DNA from: Tetrapyrgos nigripes
Taxonomy: Eukaryota; Basidiomycota; Agaricomycetes; Agaricales; Campanellaceae
Length of the DNA stretch: 64,000 nucleotides
Reading direction: 5' to 3'
Assembly: GCA_013368315.1 (NCBI GenBank)
Contig: JAACJM010000175.1
Location: 124,001 to 188,000 of the forward strand
Within the stretch, counting starts at the first letter, position 1, and every line of letters starts with the position of its first letter. Under the pieces are notes generated by a model. The model was not told the origin of the DNA. It made no database searches and saw only the letters and a program-made list of their open reading frames with translations. The position numbers were made by a program, and so were the translations under genes. Positions 56,300 through 64,000 of the stretch are shown here, one piece after another.

Positions 56300-56839
56300 C
56301 TCTCTACGACCATGGTATCGATTTTGATAAGCTTAAATCCAAAGATAGAGAGCGTTCGAGCGATATATTGGACGACATTCCCTCCCTCGCCTATCCCTAC
56401 TCTTAGCCTCGCTCCCCTCGTTCCACATCGACATTCCTCTCGAAATTTCGGTCGCAGAAGAAAAAGGCGAAAGCCAAGTCGAAGAAGTCTGGGAAAAGGA
56501 AAGCAGTGGAATTTGGAGGGGAGTATACCTCCTCTTCCTCTGATAACGAGCACGAAGACGGCGACAATATACCCCTCAAACGACCCATCTTCCAACGAAG
56601 TCTGAATGTGGCTGATATGACTACCTTAGTCTCTCCACCGTCTTCTAAAGCGTTGGATCAGAAAACATCGATGGATTTCCAAACCCGACCTTGGGATAAG
56701 TATAATGATAACGATAGTTGGAAGGACGAGATCGGGGAGATTGATTCAGTATGAGAAAAATGTTGAGAAGTTGAGGGGGTATAAGACCCGGTCGTCGTAT
56801 GCGGATGCTAATCAAACTCCCGGCGGGTCGAGCAGATAG
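56300..56839 (+). pseudogene. Fragment of DUF4203-like gene (tail region)
   Basis: 56310-56830 parallels the tail of the intact gene: SDILDDIPSLAYPYS against KDILDNIPSLGYAPWS, KKSGKRKAVEFGGEYTSSSS against KKARKREAIKFGGDYSSSED, VADMTTLVSPP against MASMTTLVGAPP, and VEKLRGYKTRSS against VEKLRGYKRRSQ. Stops and frame changes interrupt it, and all membrane helices are missing. The sequence just upstream (56130-56215) matches the promoter region of the intact gene (44145-44245), so an internal deletion of a full copy is likely. Confidence 0.85.
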
Positions 56840-58030
56840 TTGTGACTCCTTGATTGATGGCAACGACCCAGGTTACCACTACACCGTTAATGCATCGGTT
56901 GAGAGAGAAGCTAACAGAACTGGGTGCAGACCATAGGCGAAACATTCGAAACTTATTGGGTAGGTGGACAGGACATAAAGAAAGGAGGAAATGAGAGGAA
57001 ATGATGGAAAGAGTACAGTTGGGAAGTGAGACGAGGAGGAATAGATGACTTTGATCGCGATCGTTGAGGGAACCAAAGCGGACGCAATTTTGTGGGGCAT
57101 TTGATATATGCTGAGGAAAACTGCTCAGAAGATGAAGCTTTAGGCAGTGAGATTAGAACTGCAATACGCTGAGTACCTTTGGGCACAGGCTGCATAGAGC
57201 TCGGGCTCTGCAATTCATAGAAGGCAGCCCAGAAGGAGGACGTGGTCGATCAAGGGTCGATGACGAAATGTGATCATGAGCCTAAATGGTTCATGGAGGG
57301 GAGATATTGATCAAAGTGTGGTTGTACCTTGCCAATGCTCTCAGATGAATGGACGCGTGGATGAAAAACGAGATGAGTCAGATGACCGCGGTTTGGATGA
57401 TTGGCACCTCACACCTTGGGCGGCGTTGCATATTTCCAGAGATCTCTGTGCCAGTGCAAACTTAAATTTCGGATTTTTCAGTGCCATTTTTGCTCCCCGG
57501 AACTACTCCATATGGGACCGATATTTGAGGGGTAGCTCCAGCACCGAGCAGAAATTCGTCATTTATGTTTGCCTCCAAATATGCATTGCCGCCCAAGGTG
57601 TCACCGAGGACGACAAAGAGGGCCGAGGCCCGAAGACCCACCATCCCTCAAAGCTCAGCACCACGTCTTCGTCTCAGCAACGGCCCACAGCGTGTCAGTC
57701 AGGCTCATTGTTGCCAATCCTCTTGCTTATGCTTTTGTGAAGGTTTCTCAAGGTTTTTTGCACCTTATTTTCTGGAATCCGATTTGAATCCGATGGACAT
57801 TTCTGACTTCAGTCAGTGGTACCTCAAGGTCCTTCAACAGCATTCAACCCTTCATTTGGCCAATGATGTTACTCACCGTATGACCGTGAACATTGTCCGG
57901 CGCTCGACATTCTTGTCATACCATTTGCTCGTAACCGAACTCCAGCTGACTCACCTGCATTTCCCCATGATGCCTGGCAGCTTGCTACCACAAGACCTTC
58001 AATCAAGCCTCACTATCTTCAGCGAGTAGT
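56840..58030. other. Remnant sequence, no gene supported
   Basis: 57040-57095 resembles 47155-47200 downstream of the DUF4203 gene (GATCGCGATCGTTGA / GATCGTGATCGTTGA). 57495-57600 resembles 26990-27120 (GGAACTACTCCATATGGGAC). These are parts of duplicated segments. Long frames (57270-57740, 57565-58029) have no recognisable domain. Confidence 0.35.
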
Positions 58031-58109
58031 TTAAAATGCGCGCCAGGACAACTCTCGTTCTCTCAACTAACCGGGTCAACCCTTTTTGAGCTCTTCTGCC
58101 TATTTTCCT

Positions 58110-58800
58110 GCCAGTATAGCACGCTTTCTCGACTCCAGTCTCTCCAAGCATCGACTTTGACTCAGCATGCTCCTCCATCGCTGCTCAAATCTCCAGCTCT
58201 GTGCCGGAATACAACGTTACGACCTGGTTCGCCGACCTCGTCTCAGCGGGCACCAATCTCACCTTTCCTGACAATGATCCTACGTGTACAAGGCCTTCCC
58301 AAGTAATTTTCGCGGACATGTGCCGTGTTTCGGTATCTCTACCAACTTCAGAACGGTCAGAGATCAGTTTGGAGGCTTGGCTTCCTAGGAATTGGACTGG
58401 AGGGGTTTTGAGCACGGGGAATGGCGGTCTTGCAGGGTGTACGTTTTTCGATTTTCAGCGAAGGAGTCGCCAACCTGGTGTTCATGCTTTCCCAGGCATC
58501 AAATACGAAGACTTGACATATGGATCAGCCCTTGGTTTTGCAACTGTTGGCGCTAATAACGGGCATAATGGAACGTCTGGACTACCGTTTTACCATAATA
58601 CAGAGGTCTTGGAGGACTTTACCTATCGTTCGCAATGCGTATAGCAGTTCTTGCTCTCCTCTCCTTAGTACCTCTCCGCTAACCTCATTCACAGTGTCCA
58701 CACCGGCATCCTCATCGGCAAAAGTCTCACCACCTCCTTCTACGGCACCCCATATACCAAATCTTACTGGCTGGGCTGCTCAACAGGCGGACGTCAAGGC
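58110..58800 (+). pseudogene. Tannase/feruloyl esterase family protein, truncated
   Basis: An N-terminal exon reads IDFDSACSSIAAQISS and then VPEYNVTTWFADLVSAGTNL, SLEAWLPRNWTGGVLSTGNG and GLAGC. It continues YGSALGFATVGANNGHNGTS and DFTYRS, then after a short intron (about 58640-58695) LIGKSLTTSFYGTPHTKSYW and GCSTGGRQG. The last block is the C-S-x-G-G motif with the catalytic serine of the tannase family (secreted esterases acting on gallate or ferulate esters). Sequence ends there because the copia-2 LTR begins at 58801, so the Asp and His of the triad are lost to the right of the window. The signal peptide exon was not identified; a candidate start is ATG 58036. Confidence 0.85.
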
Positions 58801-59169
58801 TGTTAAGCAGGCATGGTACGGCTTGTACACTACTAAACGCAGTGGCAACTACGCTTACTTACCTGGGGATAAGAGTTAGCTTGTAAGGCTAGTAAGAGGC
58901 TTATTGAGCGATGTGGGTTAAGTGTGAAACTTGTTATTAGGAGGACTATCTACCAGTCCTTATATACCTTTTAGGAGGTACAAATACATGTAAACTAATA
59001 CTAGAGTAACAATAAGATTCTATTGTACTGGATAGAACAATGCTGGTTTCGTACACTATTGTCGTACTACACTTTATTGTCTATATAATCTTATTGTTCT
59101 ATATATAACTACTACTATTGTTCTACATAGAATACGTTGATGGCTGCAACTGAATGCGCCAATTCAACA
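58801..59169 (-). repeat. 3' LTR of copia-2
   Basis: On the plus strand it runs from TGTTAAGCAGGCATGG to GCGCCAATTCAACA. On the minus strand it reads TGTTGAATTGGCGCATTC onwards, matching the solo LTR at 4543-5269 over its whole length apart from the nested MITE there. Confidence 0.92.
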
Positions 59170-59275
59170 CTCCCCCTTGCTAAGCAGCACAGTAGTGCGC
59201 GTAAGCATAGGTAGGCGCTGTAAGCAGCCATGGAAGGAAGGGATCCAGTGCCTCGACGTTTTCGATGCAATTTCT

Positions 59276-62200
59276 TCAATTATAAAACTGAAGTCCTAAT
59301 TGTTTCCTGAACTTCTCAAACTTTACTCGATCAAGAGCTTTAGTGAGTAGATCTGCAGGGTTATTACTTCCTTCAATGAAGAATAACTTGACTGTCTCGT
59401 CGATGACTTTTTCTCGAACAAAATGATATCGAATATCAATGTGTTTGGTTCGCTTATCCATGACAGGGTTTGATGCAATAAAAATTGATCCCTGATTGTC
59501 ACCGTAAATTGGAATAGCGTGAAGAGGATATTCGATTTCACTGAGAAGAGTCTTGAACCAACAGACTTGTCGACTGCAGTCACTAAGTGCCATGTATTCA
59601 GCTTCAGTCGAAGATAGAGCAACTGTCTTTTGTTGTCTAGACGTCCAGCTAAATGGTGCTTGGGCTAATTGTAGAAAGAAGCCAGTTTGAGATTTGCGAG
59701 TTCCAGGATCTGATCCCCAATCAGAGTCTGTATAGGCTGATAAGCCTTCTCCCCCTCGACCGTTGTATACAAGAGCATATTTTCTAGTGCCAACGAGGTA
59801 ACGGCAAATGTCTTTTGCCTTATTGTAGTGTTCTTGTGAGGGGTTTGCAGCAAATTGCGCAAGTTTTGTGACAGCAAAGGAAATATCAGGACGTGTTCCT
59901 AACATTAAGTAGAGTAAGGATCCGATTATCTCCTGATAACTTTGACGAAGAGTATAATTGACAGGAGTGTCATTTGGAAGAGGAAGAGGGTGATAATTGC
60001 CAGGTAATGGGGTAGCAGAAGCTTTCGCGTTTTGCATTCCATAAGTTTCTAGGATTTTATCCAGATAAGCGCACTGGTCTAAAGAGATCTTGCTGCCTTT
60101 CCTGGTAATTCTCATCCTAAGGAATTCTTTGGCATCGCCTAGATCCCTACATTCCCATCTCTTCATAAAGTCTCCTTTGAGTCGTAAGACTAAGGTTTTG
60201 TTAGCTCCACAGAATAGAGCGTCATCCACATAGACTACGGCAATGACGATAGAATTTTCAATGAGATTATTGTTGGCGTCATAGCGTTTGTGAATGAAGA
60301 TTCCGGCGTCGGAAATGATTCGTTTAAAACCAAGTTCCGCCATGGACTTATCAAGACTTTTCCACCACGCAAGTCCTGCTTGTTTGAGTCCGTAAAGAGC
60401 ACGAAGAAGCCGGACGACTTTATGCTCTTGTCCTTTTACTTTAAAGGCTTCCGGTTGTTCCATATAGATTTCTTCATCGAGTAAGCCATATAAATAGGCT
60501 GATCGGACATCGACACCAGACACGTGCCAGCCCTTAAGTGCAGCTAAAGCGAAGATTAAGCGCACAGTCTCGAATCGAACAACAGGCGAATATATTTGAT
60601 CAAAGTCTATGCCTTCGACCTGTGAAAAACCTTTTGCGACGAGTCTTGCTTTTTTACGACCATCAGTTTTGATGTCGAAGACCCATCGGTTTTTGATAAC
60701 TTTCCTATCTTTAGGTCTTTCGACCAATTCATAGGTGTCGCGCTTGCGAAGAGCCTCTAGTTCTTCGCGGCAAGCGACTTTCCATTCCTCTTGCTCAGCT
60801 ATGGGTAAGCGAGCAATGTCTTTGAATGTCCATTCGCGAATATTACGAACATTCGGTTGATTCCCATCATTCTTCGAAGTAACTTTCTGAATAAGCAAGT
60901 GGGAATCGATTTCTCCAGGAGCAATTGCCTGCATAAGCAAGAAATTTATAGATACTCCCCCTTCACGGCATGGTTCTGCCATTTCTTCTGATTCAAGGCG
61001 TGCAGAGTCATCACTCTCGGCTTGCTGCTCCCCCTGGGGTGCGCTTCCGGATGCAGAACTAGGTCCGGGAACCTGTTGCTCTGCAGCTTGCTGACGTCGG
61101 TTTTCTCTCCGAGCGTCTCTCTCTGCTTTAGCTTTTGCTTCCGCTCTTTTATCAGCTGCGATTTGTGGTTCAAGATCGCGTTCAACTTCTACAGGGTGTC
61201 TATCCCCGTATCGTTTAGGTACAGTACCAGTACGCTCGCTTCGACGCGTTGGTTCTGTTGGTGGCCGTCTTTGTCTAGGAGCTCTGGGTTTCCGAGGTGC
61301 CTGAGGAGGTGGTGTCTCCACTGGCGGCGGTGTTACCGTTCTTCTAGGCTCAGAGTCACTATCCGGAGACGAAGGCGGTGGATCCTGTTCAGGTTCGTCG
61401 TCACGAAGCTGATCAGGTCTCCTTGTTGAAGGGATGCGAGGAGGACGATGATGAAAATCTTCATCATCATCGTCAGGGATTGGTTGTGGTAGAGGAGTGT
61501 CATCGTTTTGCGATGACTCGATAGGTAGTTGTTTTGAATTACGAGATTGAGTTTTACATCGAGGAAAGAAGTCTTCCTCAAACACGGCTTGCGGGGATGT
61601 AAATTCCGCATTGTTTGTACGCATGAAAAGATTTCCACGTTCTCCTGGTGCTACACCAAGATATGTCATGAGTTCTGACTTGGAAGCGAGTTTGTTCTTT
61701 CGAGTTTCCTCGGGTTTAAAGACATAAGCTCCACAGCCAAAAACTCGTAGATGATCGATACGCGGTTTTTCCTTTTCAAGCATTTCAAATGGAGTTATCC
61801 ATTTGTGTCGTCGTAAGGGAGTACGTCGATAGACATACAATCCATGACGGACAGCGTATTCCCACCAAGATTCAGGTAGACATGCTAACTTCATCATTGC
61901 CAGTGACTTATCCATTAGGGTGCGTATAAAGCGCTCAGCTCGGCCATTCTGTTGATGAATGTATGGTGCACTATTAAGGATTTTAACACCTTTCTCAAGT
62001 AACATTTCTCGGTAGGTGCCTTTGATGAATTCACCACCCATATCAGACATCCACTGTTCGACTTTCGTCTTATATTGAGTTTCTACCATCGCAAGGAACT
62101 GGCGAGTGGCAGTCAGTGGTTGTTTTTTGTCATTAAGAAAACGTATCCAAGCATCTGAAGTGTAATCATCGAAGAAGACGATTATATACTTGTACTTGTG

Positions 62201-63358
62201 GTAGGATATCGTGGGGTATTCATGTAAATCCGTATGGATAATTTGGAAAGGACGAGTAGCACGTCGTTCGTTAGGAGGGTAAGCTTGTCTGGGAGTTTTG
62301 CCTTCAAGACAGCCTTTGCACAAAGGAAGCTCCTTCGGAATAATAAATTCAGGAGTGCCAAGGGTGTGTTGTCGGACATGTTTTAGAACATCACGAGAGG
62401 GATGCCCTATACGACGATGTAAAATCTCGTAGTTGATAAGATAAATCAAAAGATTGGCTTTAGAAGCGACAATTTTCGACTTGTGTGGAAGATAGTATAG
62501 CGTTTCTTCCGGTATACGCTTTGAGAAAGTCAAGAATGTTGTATTTCTCGATATGGTAATATGATCGGAGTCACCGCGCATAAACATGTTGTCATTTAAG
62601 AATTGACCAACAGATAAGAGTCGTTGATTTAGATCGGGAATGTAATAGACCGGATATAATTTCATAACTCTTTTACGTTGAGAGATCAGGACTGTTCCGG
62701 ATGCACGAATCTTCGTGAATCCATTGGCAGTTTTTACTGGAATTGGTTTTATATAACTCAATTCAACAAAGTCATTGATGTCGAACGTAAAATGCGCTGA
62801 TGCTCCAGAATCAAGTAACCATCCATCACTGAAGTGGATTTTGACAGTATCAGATCTCTTTTTCTTACACTTCTGGCATAGTGAGAACAGAGTGCCACAG
62901 GCACATAAATATTTATTGTTGCCGCCAGGGCTAGTGTACAGATCATTATAAATAAAAGGGGTAGTCAAACCCAGAGGAGCGGTATGTAATAAATATATAC
63001 ATGAAGAACCTGCTTCCAAATTACGAGCTGCTGGAAAAAGCGCATCAGTACTTTTATTCATAAGATCTGAATTGGGATCTGACCTGAGATAACCGTTGTC
63101 CAAGCCGGAGGGTTCGGAGTCTAAGGACCAGCCATAATTATTTGCGGCATTGACGGTAACCATGACGGGGGTAGAAGGTCGTGGACTTGGAATTCCGTAC
63201 GATGCGGTGTCCTCTACGGGTGACGTAGGTAGACTCATCGCGCCGATCGATGGCGGAGTCGACATGTACTCGAGGTCGCTGGTTTCGGATAGGCTTGGAG
63301 ACATGCTCCGGAGTTCTGGCATTGAACTCGGAGTTGGAGCCCTGGAGGGTAGTTCCAT
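59276..63358 (-). CDS. copia-2 pol polyprotein
   Basis: This is one open frame of 1360 residues. The protease has LLDSGASAHFTF (near residue 180). The integrase shows LHRRIGHPS and CKGC (zinc module), IHTDLHEYP, MSDMGGEF and HQQNGRAERF for the DDE site. A long Pro/Arg/Glu-rich linker (about residues 620-780) follows. The RT has DVRSAYLYGLLDEE and VVYVDDALF. RNase H has AYTDSDWGSDP, LSSTEAEYMAL and YGDNQGS. Every catalytic residue is present and there is no stop, so this polyprotein looks competent. The first ~150 residues overlap the gag-like frame and may not be a true start; the element may need a +1 shift from gag to pol. Confidence 0.95.
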   Translation of the reverse strand: MELPSRAPTPSSMPELRSMSPSLSETSDLEYMSTPPSIGAMSLPTSPVEDTASYGIPSPRPSTPVMVTVNAANNYGWSLDSEPSGLDNGYLRSDPNSDLMNKSTDALFPAARNLEAGSSCIYLLHTAPLGLTTPFIYNDLYTSPGGNNKYLCACGTLFSLCQKCKKKRSDTVKIHFSDGWLLDSGASAHFTFDINDFVELSYIKPIPVKTANGFTKIRASGTVLISQRKRVMKLYPVYYIPDLNQRLLSVGQFLNDNMFMRGDSDHITISRNTTFLTFSKRIPEETLYYLPHKSKIVASKANLLIYLINYEILHRRIGHPSRDVLKHVRQHTLGTPEFIIPKELPLCKGCLEGKTPRQAYPPNERRATRPFQIIHTDLHEYPTISYHKYKYIIVFFDDYTSDAWIRFLNDKKQPLTATRQFLAMVETQYKTKVEQWMSDMGGEFIKGTYREMLLEKGVKILNSAPYIHQQNGRAERFIRTLMDKSLAMMKLACLPESWWEYAVRHGLYVYRRTPLRRHKWITPFEMLEKEKPRIDHLRVFGCGAYVFKPEETRKNKLASKSELMTYLGVAPGERGNLFMRTNNAEFTSPQAVFEEDFFPRCKTQSRNSKQLPIESSQNDDTPLPQPIPDDDDEDFHHRPPRIPSTRRPDQLRDDEPEQDPPPSSPDSDSEPRRTVTPPPVETPPPQAPRKPRAPRQRRPPTEPTRRSERTGTVPKRYGDRHPVEVERDLEPQIAADKRAEAKAKAERDARRENRRQQAAEQQVPGPSSASGSAPQGEQQAESDDSARLESEEMAEPCREGGVSINFLLMQAIAPGEIDSHLLIQKVTSKNDGNQPNVRNIREWTFKDIARLPIAEQEEWKVACREELEALRKRDTYELVERPKDRKVIKNRWVFDIKTDGRKKARLVAKGFSQVEGIDFDQIYSPVVRFETVRLIFALAALKGWHVSGVDVRSAYLYGLLDEEIYMEQPEAFKVKGQEHKVVRLLRALYGLKQAGLAWWKSLDKSMAELGFKRIISDAGIFIHKRYDANNNLIENSIVIAVVYVDDALFCGANKTLVLRLKGDFMKRWECRDLGDAKEFLRMRITRKGSKISLDQCAYLDKILETYGMQNAKASATPLPGNYHPLPLPNDTPVNYTLRQSYQEIIGSLLYLMLGTRPDISFAVTKLAQFAANPSQEHYNKAKDICRYLVGTRKYALVYNGRGGEGLSAYTDSDWGSDPGTRKSQTGFFLQLAQAPFSWTSRQQKTVALSSTEAEYMALSDCSRQVCWFKTLLSEIEYPLHAIPIYGDNQGSIFIASNPVMDKRTKHIDIRYHFVREKVIDETVKLFFIEGSNNPADLLTKALDRVKFEKFRKQLGLQFYN

Positions 63359-64000
63359 CCCTTCCTAGTCCGATTGTTGCGTCTCGCTGCCAGTCGATTA
63401 GCTCGTCGTACCTTCCATCCTCGTTTTGGAGATGAGGAGTCAGCCATTCCCATCCCGTCGAAGTCGTGCCAGGTGTTGGGCTTGCAACACGGCTGGATGG
63501 CAAGGATTGAGTGGTCATGCCATTGGGAGGTGCAGGCTGTGAGCCATTTGGCATCTCGCTGCGGACTGCAGCAAGTCGTTGGACAAGAGAAAGAGTGCCA
63601 CAGGTTCCCGTTGGGGCAACGGTGTTCAGCGCTGTTCTGAGTGGTTCCCCATAGATGTGAAGGGGATCCTCGGGATTCTGGAACCTTTCCCCAAGGTATA
63701 TTGCGCATTCCGTCATCTCGGCAGCAGGATCCGCGGCAATCCGGTCGATAAGTGGAACAGGTGTCCGGATGTCCTGAGAAACCTTTGCACCTGACTCCGT
63801 CGTTGTGGTACCAAACACACTTCCGAGTTCCGAAGTGTTCACCAGAGTGTCCTCGTTCCAAATGGCATCTTCTCCTTGAGCGCATGCCATATCGGCATCT
63901 GAACCGGTCTGAGATTCGGGGTATTCACCGTTCCAACCATTCCAGTTGCCAGCATCACCCCAACCATCAGAAGATGATTGAAGGTTGTCCCAATAGATGC
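63138..64000 (-). CDS. copia-2 gag-like frame, partial
   Basis: The frame is open from the window edge (64000) to a stop at 63138 and overlaps pol by 221 bp in the frame one base away (+1). The visible part is Gly/Asn/Trp-rich near the edge (GWGDAGNWNGWNGEYP) and then polar, Pro/Ser/Thr-rich. No CCHC zinc knuckle or capsid core is visible; those would lie further right. It could be the end of gag or an alternative N-terminal extension. Confidence 0.55.
   Translation of the reverse strand, partial: IYWDNLQSSSDGWGDAGNWNGWNGEYPESQTGSDADMACAQGEDAIWNEDTLVNTSELGSVFGTTTTESGAKVSQDIRTPVPLIDRIAADPAAEMTECAIYLGERFQNPEDPLHIYGEPLRTALNTVAPTGTCGTLSLVQRLAAVRSEMPNGSQPAPPNGMTTQSLPSSRVASPTPGTTSTGWEWLTPHLQNEDGRYDELIDWQRDATIGLGRDGTTLQGSNSEFNARTPEHVSKPIRNQRPRVHVDSAIDRRDESTYVTRRGHRIVRNSKSTTFYPRHGYRQCRK

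Larger units (their letters stand above)
58801..64000 (-). mobile_element. Ty1/copia retrotransposon copia-2 (runs past window end)
   Basis: The minus-strand element has its 3' LTR at 58801-59169 (TG...CA on either strand), a purine tract AAGGGGGAG just before it (59170-59178), pol at 59276-63358 and gag-like sequence to the right edge. The host bases AAGGC (58796-58800) are the expected TSD half; the other half is outside. Its LTR (369 bp) and proteins differ clearly from copia-1, and the solo LTR at 4543 belongs to its lineage. It interrupts the tannase gene. Confidence 0.93.

Noticed and set aside
61022..61429. 135-residue plus-strand frame
   Set aside because: Antisense to the low-complexity linker of copia-2 pol.
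1..64000. CRISPR array or bacterial operon structure
   Set aside because: No regularly spaced short repeats. Spliceosomal introns and eukaryotic transposons show this is fungal nuclear DNA.

Overview
The window looks like nuclear DNA of a basidiomycete fungus, most likely a mushroom-forming Agaricomycete. The evidence is many 45-60 nt GT-AG introns, a Plavaka-type DNA transposase, DUF6532 and DUF6698 proteins, families of seven-transmembrane (7TM) orphan proteins, and Ty1/copia elements. Species cannot be named from the sequence. No rRNA, tRNA or CRISPR was found.

Layout. (1) 0-5.6 kb: a minus-strand 7TM gene (copy A) broken by copia-type LTR remnants and MITE-like repeats. (2) 5.6-18.1 kb: one short-chain dehydrogenase/reductase (SDR) gene cut in two by an ~11 kb insertion. 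The insertion is a Plavaka element with short terminal inverted repeats (TIRs), carrying a transposase and a divergent DUF6532 gene. A young copia element sits inside the last transposase exon. (3) 18.1-26.1 kb: SDR copy 2, whose first intron holds a 4.4 kb DNA transposon. That transposon carries a KOW-like gene which is itself broken by a 1 kb hAT-like element. (4) 27-32 kb: a small MITE and decayed coding remnants. (5) 32.5-34.3 kb: an apparently intact 7TM gene (copy B). (6) 36.1-37.3 kb: a long-TIR non-autonomous element. (7) 37.6-39.0 kb: SDR copy 3, intact (287 aa, seven exons), which supplies the empty-site reference for copies 1 and 2. (8) 40.3-46.5 kb: the most normal part, a secreted DUF5695 protein (899 aa, ten exons, one of 14 nt) divergent from a DUF4203-like multi-pass membrane protein (732 aa), with a MITE between them. 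(9) 47-50 kb: MITEs and an LTR-like, purine-skewed non-coding insertion. (10) 51.8-53.4 kb: a decayed DUF6698 gene. (11) 54.4-56.0 kb: 7TM copy C. (12) 56.3-56.8 kb: a DUF4203 fragment. (13) 58.1-64 kb: a tannase/feruloyl esterase gene cut just after its catalytic-serine motif by a second copia element that runs off the right edge.

The main value of the window is a readable record of nested transposition. Three SDR paralogues and three 7TM paralogues let most insertions be delimited exactly, often with target-site duplications (TSDs). Host genes that look functional are SDR copy 3, 7TM copies B and C, DUF5695 and DUF4203. No clearly new molecular system was found. The best candidate is the two-gene Plavaka/DUF6532 unit.
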